Source of the DNA: Clostridia bacterium
GTDB lineage: Bacteria > Bacillota > Clostridia > Oscillospirales > Acutalibacteraceae
DNA: 64,000 bases
Direction of reading: 5' to 3'
Assembly: GCA_024404115.1 (NCBI GenBank)
Contig: JAKSQM010000002.1
Location: 227,104-291,103 of the forward strand
The notes under the pieces were generated by a model, which was not told the origin of the DNA, ran no database searches, and saw only the letters and a program-made list of their open reading frames with translations. A program made the position numbers and the translations under genes. Positions 1 through 11,752 of this stretch are shown here, piece by piece; position 1 is the first letter of the stretch; every line of letters starts with the position of its first letter.

Positions 1-67
1 TGCGCACACGGGTGTCTGTTACATTATCCTTATCCTTAATAAAAAGTTTAACTAAAAGTGATGACAT
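1..67 (-). CDS. CDF-family cation transporter, N-terminal fragment
   Basis: Only the first 22 codons are inside the window. They begin MSSLLVKLFIKD and the reading frame is open to the edge. This opening (a short hydrophobic LLxKLFIKD stretch followed by a basic segment) resembles the start of Firmicute cation diffusion facilitator transporters, which export divalent metals such as zinc or iron. An AAGGAG ribosome site overlaps the last codons of the upstream MscS gene, so the two genes are probably cotranscribed and coupled. The family call rests on the first residues only and is tentative. Confidence 0.45.
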   Translation of the reverse strand, partial: MSSLLVKLFIKDKDNVTDTRVR

Positions 68-73
68 TTTACA

Positions 74-928
74 TTACTCCTTTTCGTTTTTAATATGTAC
101 ATCAAGCTGTTCAAATGGAATTTCAATATTGTTAGCATCAAAAGCAAGCTTGACTTCTTCCTGCATAGTGTAGAATGTTGGATAATAATTATCGCTCTTG
201 CACCATACCTGACAAACAAGGTTAATGCTTGAACCTGCGTGCTCTTTAACAGCAACATAAACAGGTGGATTATCAAGAACATTTACATTCTTTTTTGCTA
301 CATCGTAAAGGATAGCCTTTGCCTTTGCAATATCTTCGCTGTAGCTGATTGAATAAATAAGGTCAGCTCTTCTGAAATCGCCTGCGGTGTAGTTGATGAT
401 GTTGTTTGATGTGATGTGGTCATTAGGCACAGTAACCTGACGGTTGTCTTCCATAATAAGTGTGGTATACATAAGATGAATATCCTGCACCTTGCCTTTT
501 ACGCTTTCAAGCTCAACAAAATCTCCGCTTTTAAAGGGCTGATTAAGAAGAATCTGAATACCGCTGGCAAACTGAGAAATGCAGTCTTTAAGACCGATAC
601 CTGCTGTTACACCTGCTGCACCGATTGCCGCAACAAATGAATTGATGTTAAAGCCAAGCTTTGAAAGAGCGGTGATAACAAAAATGATTTTGATGATTGT
701 TGAAAGAGTTTTGCTTAAAAAGAAATGAACTGAGCGGTCAACATTTCTTTTTTCAAGAATTTTAACAAGCAATTTGCCTGCAAGATTGCCGAGCCAGAAG
801 CCGACAATAAGAGTCAGCACTGCGGAAACAACGGCAAAGAGAATTGCTGGCAGTTTCTCTGCTGCATTTTCAGCATTGATGCCCGTGATGTGTGTTAAAA
901 ATGACTGGATGAATGATAGACTTTGCAT
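74..928 (-). CDS. mscS: MscS-family small-conductance mechanosensitive channel
   Basis: This is a 284-residue inner-membrane channel of the MscS type, which opens under membrane tension to release solutes during osmotic downshock. Two or three hydrophobic segments lie in the first ~120 residues. The last is the glycine/alanine-rich pore helix (AAIGAAGVTAGIGLKD). It is followed by the beta domain with FKSGDFVELESVKGKV and VPNDHITSNNIINY, both characteristic of the family. I chose the ATG at 928 because AGAGGT lies just upstream; the frame remains open for 20 more codons to 988, but those lack a ribosome site. The length is normal for the minimal three-helix class. The gene is followed immediately by a CDF-type transporter start. 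Confidence 0.9.
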   Translation of the reverse strand: MQSLSFIQSFLTHITGINAENAAEKLPAILFAVVSAVLTLIVGFWLGNLAGKLLVKILEKRNVDRSVHFFLSKTLSTIIKIIFVITALSKLGFNINSFVAAIGAAGVTAGIGLKDCISQFASGIQILLNQPFKSGDFVELESVKGKVQDIHLMYTTLIMEDNRQVTVPNDHITSNNIINYTAGDFRRADLIYSISYSEDIAKAKAILYDVAKKNVNVLDNPPVYVAVKEHAGSSINLVCQVWCKSDNYYPTFYTMQEEVKLAFDANNIEIPFEQLDVHIKNEKE

Positions 929-959
929 AATAAGACCTCTGTAAAAAAATTCTGCCAAC

Positions 960-988
960 ATTTTAACACAAAGAATTATAAAATACAA
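960..988 (-). promoter_or_regulatory. Putative promoter for the mscS gene
   Basis: On the minus strand a TTGTAT -35 and a TAAAAT -10 are separated by 17 nt, ending about 30 nt before the mscS start. The 290-bp gap 929-1218 is very AT-rich and otherwise holds only this and the divergent promoter at 1159. Confidence 0.4.
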
Positions 989-1158
989 TAGATAGAATAA
1001 AACTACGGAAATATATCTATATATATTGCTTTTTCTCTTAGAATTAGTTAAGACTTACAAAGTGTTTATTTTTAAACAAAAAGTCATATTTTTTTATACA
1101 ATTATTATTATAAAAACTGTATAAATTCACGATATTTATTTTCAATAATAAAAAATCA

Positions 1159-1187
1159 TTGAAAAGTAATTAAATACGCTATAAAAT
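1159..1187 (+). promoter_or_regulatory. Putative promoter for the large secreted protein
   Basis: TTGAAA and TAAAAT are separated by 17 nt, about 30 nt before the ATG at 1219. The gene then has a good AAGGAG ribosome site seven bases before the start. Confidence 0.5.
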
Positions 1188-1218
1188 AGTTGTATCTGTC
1201 TAAAAAAGGAGTGTTTAA

Positions 1219-4200
1219 ATGAAAAAAATCAAAAAGCTTTTAGCTGCCTCACTGGCTTTTGTGCTTATTGCAACAATGTGTGCAATTGGTATGACAGCAT
1301 ACGCTGCATCTGACGATGTTGTTGGTAATTATAATTTTGACATCACCAGCACATACGCAAATGTAGATTGGGACAACTGGAAGCCCTACAAGGCGGAAAC
1401 TCATGTTCACACCGTTCGAAGCGATGCTGACACCGAGATTGACGACATGATCGAATACTATTATGGATTCGATTTTGACGCTATGGCACTTACTGACCAC
1501 GGTACTGTAAACTATGGTTGGACAAAAGACCAGACCCGTATCGCAATTTTCGATTATCAGTTCTTTGTTCACGGTGCAATGGATGAGCTTTCAGAGGCTC
1601 GTTACAAAGAAATCACAACAGGTACAGGCGCAATCAGTGGTGGCTCTGCACCCCGTGGATTCGGTATGAGAGAAATACCTCTTGGTATCGAGCTTAACGG
1701 TATGTCAACTAAAAAGTGCCATATCAACGGCTTTTATGTTGACTACGGTCATGGCGACTTAGGTCTTACAGTTACATGGCCCCGTGATGCTGTTGCAGGC
1801 AACTACAAAGCAGGCGGACTTACACACATCAACCACGTTGGTGAGTGGTCAGATGCAAAATCTGACAGAAGCATTTATGACGCAAAATTCATCTCTGATT
1901 TTGCATCAATCTATGAAGATTACGGTATTATGAAAAAGAACCGTGATGAGTCAAATCTTCGTGGTTGTCTTGGTATGGAGCTTGTTAACACAGCAGACAG
2001 CCGTACAAGAAATGACCGTTATCTTTATGACGAAATTATGAAAATTCTTGCTCCTCAGGGAATCAATGTTCTTGCATTCTGTGAGGATGATGCCCATGAG
2101 CTTTCAGACTGCGACAGAAACGCACAGTATTTCCTTATGCCTGAAAACGATATGGCAACAAACAACATCAAGCACAGCATGGAATACGGTGAGTTCTACA
2201 CAGTTTCAAAGAACTCAAAAAATCCCTATGAGCTTGGCGACGGCTTCAATGCACAGGGCGAATATCCCAGCGTTTCATATGTTGGCGTTGACGATGCAAA
2301 AAATCAGATTATTGTTTCCTCAAAGAATGCTAACAAAATCAGAATGGTTGCAGACGGCGAAATCATTGAAACAATCGACCTTAAAACAAGCGGTGCAACT
2401 ACTGCCTTTGACCTTAACAAGTATGAGGACAAAATCAACAGCTATGTAAGAGTTTATCTCACAGGCCCCGGCGGTATTCTTTATCTCCAGCCATTCCTTG
2501 TTGAGAAAGCAGAAGCTCCCGTTTCATCTGTTACATTTGTTAAGCCTTCAACAGACACAGATGTTAAGGTTTATGATGCAAACGGCACACTTATTGATGC
2601 TGTAAACACAAATGCAGAGTATGTTCTTGACGCTGGCAATTATACATATGTTGCATCAAGACCTGGCTATGTTACAACAGAGCCTATCCCCTTCACTGTT
2701 TCACAGAGCGATATTGACAATGCAGTTAAACGCAAGATAGATATTGAACTTGATAAGGACGAAAATATTGTTTACACAACATTCTATGTTCCCGAAACAA
2801 TTTATCTTGACGGCGCTGATTCAATGTCATTCAAGAGCTATGTTGACAGAGAAAACAGCGTAAACGGCGCACTTAACAGCAATGTTAAGTCAACAGGTAA
2901 CATTTACTTCAACCGTGAGGGCGTAACACATGTTGACCTTTCATATGAAATTGTTGAGGGCACAATGCTCAACTCAATGACAATCGGTCAGATTCGTGCT
3001 AACGGCTCAACACTTGCAACAACAATCACAGCAGGTAAAATGAGCTCTGCCGTTCCCTCAGGCGGACATTCACTTATTAAGTGGACAGCCACATACACAT
3101 CAAACGGCAAAGAAATGAAGTCCTATGCTTATTCTTATATTTACGGTCCTCTCTCTGGCGGTAACTCAACTGTAGCCGCAGGCGGTCAGGCAACAACAAA
3201 GAAGAATATCACAAGCTGGGCACACACAACAATGCACATCACTGCAACAGTATGGATGGCAGGTGTTCACTCAGTTAAGGGTGGCAGTGCAGGATATAAA
3301 TTCACACCTTACGGCGGTGCAGCTCTCACAAACGCATCCGGCACAGGTAATATCACTGTAAGCGGTGTTGGTATGGGCGTTGCATCTGATGATTCAAGCG
3401 GCGGTTCAAAGACCGTTACTGTTGGCGGCGGTACAGGTACACTTACAATTGATGTAAGCCGTTACAACAACCTTAATCAGATTCCTAACTTCAAGATTGG
3501 TCTTGATGTAAATAACTGCACAGAGGGCGAAGAAGTAACAACAAACTATGTAAACTTCGGTACACAGACTCTCTATGCTTCAGAGCAGGTTATTGAGGAT
3601 TCAACAAGCGGTAAGCGTCTTTATGAATCAGATAACTCTAACCCCTCAACAGGCGTAAACTGGCCAATCGACCAGAGCGTTAACTCAATTGCAGTTAACG
3701 GTTACGCTGCATGTAACAAATCAAGAAGAACAGACGCAATCAACGGCGTTGTAACACTTGAGCTTAAATATGTTGACAAGTCAGCATTGAGAGATCAGTA
3801 CAACAACGCAATCAGCTTTGCATATCAGCCCGACTGGTTTGAGAATGTAAACGATTACAACGATTATGTTCAGTCTGTTAAGGACGCTGCAATTCTTCTT
3901 GGCAACCCTGCCGCCGCATTGAGCGACATTGAAGAAACTGCAAGCGACCTTGCAAACGAGCTTAAAGATGTTACTCTCAGAAAAGGTAACCTTACAATCA
4001 ATTATGTAAACAAGCTCACAGACGAAGTAATTGAAACAGAAGAAAAAGAATTCACGATCTGCGACACACTTGTTGGCTCAGCAGAGGCGGTTACAGGCTT
4101 CACATACGCTGACAGCTGGGTAATCACAGCATCTGACACACAGGTTGCAACAGGCACAAACAACTTTGCAAACATCATGGCAACAGATGATGATTACACA

Positions 4201-6498
4201 ATGAATTTCTACTATAATCCTAAGGAATACACAGTAGATTACGCTATTTCAGACCTGTCATTTACAGCACCCACATACAAGGCTGTTTACGGCAAAAATT
4301 ACACTGTTGCATCTGACACACCTAAGCAGGCTGGCTACAGATTTGACGGTTGGATGCTTGAAGCAGACGGCAAGGTTTATGCTCCCGACAGCGTAATTAA
4401 ATGGGAATTTGACGAGGATTCAACATTCTCACCTGTATGGGTTGCAGAGAAATATCAGGCAACATACGTCCTTAATGGCGGCACAGGTCTTGATAAGACA
4501 GTTGAAGCTGTTTCATTTATGGATAGTTTCCAGATTTCAACAGTTATCCCCACAAAGAGCGGATATACATTCGCTGGCTGGAAAGCAGTAACATCTAAGG
4601 GCGAAAACCTTGGTATTTACACCGCAGGCAGCACACTTTCATGGGATGTTACAGACAACATCACCCTTACAGCACAGTGGAGCGTTGTTACAGTTGAGGT
4701 TACACTTGACGCAAATGGCGGCACACTTTCAAATGATAAGGTAAGCGTTAACTACGGCGCAAAATACGGCAAGCTCCCAACACCCGAAAAGGCTGGCTAC
4801 AACTTTGACGGCTGGTTCTTTGACGAAGAGCTTACACAGCCTGTTTCATCAACTGCAAAGGTTGAAAATCCCGAAAACCACACACTTTTCGCAAAGTGGT
4901 CAAAGGGTCAGTACAAGATTTCTTATTATCTTGACGGCAAGCTTTACACTGAAACAACTCTCAGCTATGGCGATACAATTATCCCAGAGCCTGCACCCTC
5001 AGCAGAGGGCAGCACATTCTCAGGCTGGTCAGATATTCCTGCAACAATGCCCGCAGAGGATGTTGTAATCAACGGCTCACTTAAAGTAAACACATACAAG
5101 CTTACATTCTACATTGACGGCAAGGTTTACAAACAGGAAGATGTTGAATTCGGCAAGGCAATCACTGCTCCTGTTCCCGAAAGCAAGGAAGGTTCAATCT
5201 TCTCTGGTTGGTCAGAATTCCCTGCAACAATGCCTGCAAACGATGTAAATGTTTATGGCTCATATGACGCACAGTCATACAATATTTATTATTATATTGA
5301 CGGCTCACTTTTCAAAACAGAAAACTATGAATTTGGTGCAGCTGTTAAGGCCGCTGAAGCACCTGCAAAGTCTGGCTACAAATTCTCAGGCTGGTCAGAA
5401 ATTCCTGCAACTATGCCTGCAAAGGATGTATTTGTTTACGGCTCATACGCTGTTGCAAAATATAAGCTCACATATTATGTTGACGGCGAGTTCTATTATG
5501 AATGTGAATACGCTTATAAAGACAGCATCACACCTTATACTGAGCCTACAAAGGACGGCAGCACATTCTCTGGCTGGAGCTACATTCCTGCAACAATGCC
5601 TGCAAGAGATTACACTGTAAACGGCAGCTTCACAGAAAACACATACTCATACTTCTTTATGCTTAACGGCGAGGTTCGCAACGACCTTACAATCACTGCA
5701 AAGTGTGGTGAAAAAATCACTGCTCCTGTTATCACACCCGAAAAGAATTATGTATTCTCTGGCTGGACACCTGCTGTTCCCGACACAATGGGCAAGGAGT
5801 CAATGTATTTCTACGGCACAACAGACAAGGCATATTCAGAGATTAAATTCTCACTTAATGGCGGCGAGGGCACAGCTCCCGAAGCTGTTACAGAGGCTGT
5901 TGGCAAGGAAATGACACTTCCCACAGAGGGCTTCACAAAGGACGGCGGAGTTTACTTCGCAGGCTGGAGCACAGACGAAAACGCTAAGAGCGGCTCAAAG
6001 ACATACACAGTAACAGCAGATGATGTTACACTTTACGCTGTATGGAAGAACCTTTCAGAGGTTGACCTTGTTGCTGCTGACGGCTCAACAACAGTTATTG
6101 ATGATATTCACCATGTTATCTACGGTCTTAAAGACAGAATCACAGAAAGTGAATTCTTCAAATCTTTCGTTGATGTAATCGGCGAGGACGCAAATGTTAC
6201 TGTTGAAAACGGTCTCGGCTTCGGCACAGGAACAAAGGTTACTCTTTATGCCGGCACAACATTTGTTAAGGAATACACCATCATTATTTATGGCGACCTT
6301 GACGGCGACGGAGTATCAGACGGTATGGATGTTCAGCTTGCAAGAATGCTTGAAATGGGCTTCCTTTCAAAGGCACAGGTTGGCTACGCTGTTGCAGAAG
6401 CAGCTGACTGCGACCATGACGGAAGAATCACAGAAAACGACATTCAGCTTATTGCAAACGCTGGTATCAAACCCTCAGTAATTGAGCAGACAAAGTAA
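1219..6498 (+). CDS. Giant secreted PHP-domain / InlB-type repeat / dockerin protein
   Basis: This 1759-residue exported protein has a Sec signal peptide (KKIKK, hydrophobic core, TAYA near residue 29). A PHP-type metallophosphoesterase domain follows at about residues 55-330, with H62-V-H64, T-D93-H94-G, H203-I-N-H206 and a CEDDAHE motif near 290. Next are beta-rich regions (about 340-940). InlB/Flg_new-like beta-grasp repeats (FDGW, FAGW) run from about 970 to 1230, then four near-identical ~61-residue FSGWSxIPATMPAxD units and two more divergent ones. The C-terminus (about 1690-1750) is a dockerin-like pair of DxDxDG calcium loops (GDLDGDGVSDGMD and DCDHDGRITENDI). Known biology: PHP domains cleave phosphoesters and dockerins bind cohesins. 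The combination, and attachment outside the cell, is inference; the substrate is unknown. Confidence 0.8.
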   Translation: MKKIKKLLAASLAFVLIATMCAIGMTAYAASDDVVGNYNFDITSTYANVDWDNWKPYKAETHVHTVRSDADTEIDDMIEYYYGFDFDAMALTDHGTVNYGWTKDQTRIAIFDYQFFVHGAMDELSEARYKEITTGTGAISGGSAPRGFGMREIPLGIELNGMSTKKCHINGFYVDYGHGDLGLTVTWPRDAVAGNYKAGGLTHINHVGEWSDAKSDRSIYDAKFISDFASIYEDYGIMKKNRDESNLRGCLGMELVNTADSRTRNDRYLYDEIMKILAPQGINVLAFCEDDAHELSDCDRNAQYFLMPENDMATNNIKHSMEYGEFYTVSKNSKNPYELGDGFNAQGEYPSVSYVGVDDAKNQIIVSSKNANKIRMVADGEIIETIDLKTSGATTAFDLNKYEDKINSYVRVYLTGPGGILYLQPFLVEKAEAPVSSVTFVKPSTDTDVKVYDANGTLIDAVNTNAEYVLDAGNYTYVASRPGYVTTEPIPFTVSQSDIDNAVKRKIDIELDKDENIVYTTFYVPETIYLDGADSMSFKSYVDRENSVNGALNSNVKSTGNIYFNREGVTHVDLSYEIVEGTMLNSMTIGQIRANGSTLATTITAGKMSSAVPSGGHSLIKWTATYTSNGKEMKSYAYSYIYGPLSGGNSTVAAGGQATTKKNITSWAHTTMHITATVWMAGVHSVKGGSAGYKFTPYGGAALTNASGTGNITVSGVGMGVASDDSSGGSKTVTVGGGTGTLTIDVSRYNNLNQIPNFKIGLDVNNCTEGEEVTTNYVNFGTQTLYASEQVIEDSTSGKRLYESDNSNPSTGVNWPIDQSVNSIAVNGYAACNKSRRTDAINGVVTLELKYVDKSALRDQYNNAISFAYQPDWFENVNDYNDYVQSVKDAAILLGNPAAALSDIEETASDLANELKDVTLRKGNLTINYVNKLTDEVIETEEKEFTICDTLVGSAEAVTGFTYADSWVITASDTQVATGTNNFANIMATDDDYTMNFYYNPKEYTVDYAISDLSFTAPTYKAVYGKNYTVASDTPKQAGYRFDGWMLEADGKVYAPDSVIKWEFDEDSTFSPVWVAEKYQATYVLNGGTGLDKTVEAVSFMDSFQISTVIPTKSGYTFAGWKAVTSKGENLGIYTAGSTLSWDVTDNITLTAQWSVVTVEVTLDANGGTLSNDKVSVNYGAKYGKLPTPEKAGYNFDGWFFDEELTQPVSSTAKVENPENHTLFAKWSKGQYKISYYLDGKLYTETTLSYGDTIIPEPAPSAEGSTFSGWSDIPATMPAEDVVINGSLKVNTYKLTFYIDGKVYKQEDVEFGKAITAPVPESKEGSIFSGWSEFPATMPANDVNVYGSYDAQSYNIYYYIDGSLFKTENYEFGAAVKAAEAPAKSGYKFSGWSEIPATMPAKDVFVYGSYAVAKYKLTYYVDGEFYYECEYAYKDSITPYTEPTKDGSTFSGWSYIPATMPARDYTVNGSFTENTYSYFFMLNGEVRNDLTITAKCGEKITAPVITPEKNYVFSGWTPAVPDTMGKESMYFYGTTDKAYSEIKFSLNGGEGTAPEAVTEAVGKEMTLPTEGFTKDGGVYFAGWSTDENAKSGSKTYTVTADDVTLYAVWKNLSEVDLVAADGSTTVIDDIHHVIYGLKDRITESEFFKSFVDVIGEDANVTVENGLGFGTGTKVTLYAGTTFVKEYTIIIYGDLDGDGVSDGMDVQLARMLEMGFLSKAQVGYAVAEAADCDHDGRITENDIQLIANAGIKPSVIEQTK
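4912..5640 (+). repeat. Four tandem ~183-bp coding repeats
   Basis: Four consecutive units of 60-61 codons inside the secreted PHP protein begin near 4912, 5092, 5275 and 5458. Each encodes a (Y)YxDGxLY start, a middle FSGWS and an ATMPAxD ending. Nucleotide similarity is high, consistent with tandem duplication. A fifth, degenerate unit follows at about 5641. Confidence 0.8.
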
Positions 6499-6518
6499 GT
6501 TCTTTTACAATTAAATCG

Positions 6519-6561
6519 GATGGCTATGAAAGTTTAAACGGCTTTTATAGCCATCTTTTTT
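6519..6561 (+). terminator. Rho-independent terminator after the secreted PHP protein
   Basis: A 14-bp stem (GATGGCTATGAAAG pairing with CTTTTATAGCCATC, one G-T wobble) is followed by a run of T. It sits 20 bp after the stop codon. Confidence 0.85.
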
Positions 6562-6624
6562 GCAAAAAAATTTGTAAAATTTTTTATTTTTTTTAGAAAA
6601 ACTATAGATTTATTTGTTTTGATG

Positions 6625-6633
6625 TGATATAAT
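6625..6633 (+). promoter_or_regulatory. Extended -10 element for the 6667 gene
   Basis: TGATATAAT (TGn plus a perfect TATAAT) lies 34 nt before the ATG. No good -35 is seen at the right distance, which fits an extended -10 promoter. Confidence 0.5.
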
Positions 6634-6666
6634 ATTTCAGAATTAAAGCAATTTGGAGGAATCCGC

Positions 6667-7206
6667 ATGGGAAAGACTGTTAAAAGCCGTACTTTAATGT
6701 CCATTGCATCTTTCTTGTTTGTTGTTGCATTTTGCGTTGTTGCCAACGGCAGCATCCCCAAGATTTATGAAAGCTACAAGCAGAAAGCTGTTGCTCAGCA
6801 AGCGGCGGCTACCAAAACCACTCAGGTAATCAAAAAAGAAACACCAGCAACTGACACACAGGTGGAAGAACCCGTAGATGACGAAGAGCCCGTTGCAGAC
6901 GATGACTTCGGTTCAGATGACGCTAATGTTTATGACATTGACGATTCAACCACATCAGATGTTCCCGCTGAGGAGCCTGCTGAAGAACCCGCTGAAGAAG
7001 AAGAGGAAGAAGATGTTGACTTCGACTTTGACTTTGACGATGACAGTAATAAAGGCACTGACGACAACAAAAAGAGCGGCGGAATTCTTGATGCAATCAT
7101 CTCTTTCATCACAGGACTTATTGAGAAAATCAGCAAGCTTGATATTCTCGCAAAGTTCAAAGAGTTCCTTTCAAAGATTCTTGCAATCTTCGGTATTACT
7201 CTCTGA
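6667..7206 (+). CDS. Small membrane-anchored acidic protein, function unknown
   Basis: This 179-residue protein has three visible parts. Residues about 10-30 form one hydrophobic helix after a basic start (MGKTVKSR), probably a membrane anchor or uncleaved signal. Residues about 55-130 are a very acidic, low-complexity stretch rich in Asp/Glu/Pro, including an EEPAEEPAEEEEEED run and DFDFDFDDD. The last 40 residues are amphipathic and hydrophobic (GGILDAIISFITGLIEKISK). A TTGGAGGA ribosome site precedes the ATG. It has its own promoter and terminator, so it is transcribed alone. I do not recognise the family; the acidic stretch could bind cations or act as a disordered spacer. Confidence 0.6.
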   Translation: MGKTVKSRTLMSIASFLFVVAFCVVANGSIPKIYESYKQKAVAQQAAATKTTQVIKKETPATDTQVEEPVDDEEPVADDDFGSDDANVYDIDDSTTSDVPAEEPAEEPAEEEEEEDVDFDFDFDDDSNKGTDDNKKSGGILDAIISFITGLIEKISKLDILAKFKEFLSKILAIFGITL

Positions 7207-7216
7207 TAAAAAATTA

Positions 7217-7247
7217 AACCTGCCAGCAACGGCAGGTTATTTTTTTG
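7217..7247 (+). terminator. Rho-independent terminator after the acidic protein
   Basis: AACCTGCC pairs with GGCAGGTT around a 6-nt loop and is followed by ATTTTTTT. Confidence 0.85.
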
Positions 7248-7267
7248 CTCTTTTATATAATAAAATG

Positions 7268-7300
7268 ACCCTGCCAAAAGGTAAATCCTCGTGGCAGGGT
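7268..7300 (-). terminator. Terminator at the end of the citZ-to-hydrolase operon
   Basis: ACCCTGCC and GGCAGGGT form a stem. On the minus strand it is followed by CATTTTATT, a moderate U tract. It is the only hairpin found downstream of the eight-gene minus-strand operon. Confidence 0.6.
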
Positions 7301-7306
7301 TTAATT

Positions 7307-7792
7307 TTATGCTAAATCTGCGGAAGTTTTTAAAATGCAACCTTTGCTTTCATAATATGAAAACATTTCGGGAAGCTTCTTTTTATCATAGCTTGTAACG
7401 CAATCTGTGAGAACGGTTACGCTATAATCCTTTTTGCGCATATTATAGCAAGTGGATTTGACACAGGCAATGGCATCTGCACCGCAAACAATAAACTCTG
7501 AAATGTTATTCTCTGCAATGAAATCAGAAAACTCGATGCTTGTGAGGGCGTTTGTTTTTGACTTCACAAAGATGTTGTCAGATACTACATTCATTTCCGG
7601 CACAAGCTCAAAACCTCTTGTACCACGCTTAAATGTGCGTGTGGCGGCGGTGAGGTTTTCATTCTGTATGTAAACAATATGAATCCCCTCTTTTTCCGCC
7701 CACTGAATTGCAACATTCACAGAGTTTATAATATCCCTGTAATTCTTTGTGATGTCGTTTTGAAGGTCGATAACAACAAGTGCTTTGATCAT
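7307..7792 (-). CDS. Isochorismatase-like cysteine hydrolase
   Basis: This is a 161-residue cytoplasmic alpha/beta hydrolase of the isochorismatase/nicotinamidase superfamily. The catalytic triad expected for the family is visible: D9 in VVIDLQND, K77 in FVKSKTNAL and C110 in GADAIACVKSTC. Known members hydrolyse isochorismate, nicotinamide, ureido compounds or related amides; the sequence does not tell which substrate is used here. It is the last gene of the operon, starting 15 nt after lacZ ends, with GGGAGA as ribosome site. It is short for nicotinamidases (typically ~200), so a general cysteine-hydrolase label is safer. Confidence 0.85.
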   Translation of the reverse strand: MIKALVVIDLQNDITKNYRDIINSVNVAIQWAEKEGIHIVYIQNENLTAATRTFKRGTRGFELVPEMNVVSDNIFVKSKTNALTSIEFSDFIAENNISEFIVCGADAIACVKSTCYNMRKKDYSVTVLTDCVTSYDKKKLPEMFSYYESKGCILKTSADLA

Positions 7793-7807
7793 TTGATCTC
7801 TCCCTTA

Positions 7808-10876
<3,069 letters not shown>

Positions 10877-11740
10877 TTATTCAATGCCTTTCAAAGCGTC
10901 AAGTTCATCTTTTTCTACCATTATTTTTTTATCTTTAATCAGCTTAACTTCGTCCCTGTTGTAGGTAACAGGTGCGGCATCAAGTCGCCTGTCAAGCTGA
11001 ATTTTAAGAACACCTTTAAGCAGGTTAACATCAACAACCTTGCCTCTGCCCTCGGGAGTATCAACAATCGCACCGCATTTTGGAGTGATTCTTAAAAGAT
11101 GCTCATAAGAATTTTGCTCATATTTAAGGCAGCACATAAGTCTGCCGCAGGTGCCGCTGATTTTTGCAGGGTTAAGTGAAAGTCCCTGCTCCTTTGCCAT
11201 TTTAACGGTAACGGGCTGGAAATCCCCAAGGAAAGTGCCGCAGCAGAAAGGTCTGCCGCAAACGCCAAGACCGCCGAGCATTTTGGATTCATCTCTCACA
11301 CCAATCTGACGAAGCTCAATTCTTGTGTGGAAAACGCTTGCAAGGTCTTTTACAAGCTCTCTGAAATCCACTCTGCCGTCTGCGGTGAAATAAAAGAGAA
11401 TCTTACTGTTGTCAAAGGTATATTCAATATCAACAAGCTTCATATCAAGACCGTGCTTGATGATTTTTTTCTCGCATATTTCAAAAGCTTTTTTCTCTTT
11501 TTCTTTGTTTTCGGCAACCTTTTCAAGGTCTTCTTCCGTAGCAATTCTGAGAAGCTTTTTAAGAGGTTTGATGATTTCTTCCTCAGGTACATCGTGGTTA
11601 GCTGTTGCAACCATACCACATTCAACACCACGGGCGGTTTCAACAATAACCTTATCGTTAATATTAAGCTGATGTCCGTCGGGGTCAAAGTAATAAACCT
11701 TGCCCACTTCTTTAAAACGGACTCCGATAACTTCTGCCAT
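10877..11740 (-). CDS. ricT: PSP1-domain protein RicT (YaaT)
   Basis: A 287-residue PSP1 C-terminal domain protein. In Bacillus subtilis RicT (YaaT) forms the RicA-RicF-RicT complex that binds Fe-S clusters, controls RNase Y mRNA processing and affects sporulation and competence. Two diagnostic cysteine motifs are present: C161-x4-C166-C167 (GVCGRPFCCG) and C198-x4-C203-C204 (TCGRLMCCLKYE). The C-terminus is lysine/acid rich. It sits directly after darA and holB, the conserved Firmicute order. It starts at ATG 11740 with AAGGAG overlapping the holB end. RicA and RicF are not in this window. Confidence 0.93.
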   Translation of the reverse strand: MAEVIGVRFKEVGKVYYFDPDGHQLNINDKVIVETARGVECGMVATANHDVPEEEIIKPLKKLLRIATEEDLEKVAENKEKEKKAFEICEKKIIKHGLDMKLVDIEYTFDNSKILFYFTADGRVDFRELVKDLASVFHTRIELRQIGVRDESKMLGGLGVCGRPFCCGTFLGDFQPVTVKMAKEQGLSLNPAKISGTCGRLMCCLKYEQNSYEHLLRITPKCGAIVDTPEGRGKVVDVNLLKGVLKIQLDRRLDAAPVTYNRDEVKLIKDKKIMVEKDELDALKGIE

Positions 11741-11752
11741 ATTGTTTACTCC

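Noticed and set aside
1098-1150. Structured leader or riboswitch before the giant secreted gene
   Set aside because: The region is simple AT-rich sequence without stable stems; promoter elements explain it adequately.
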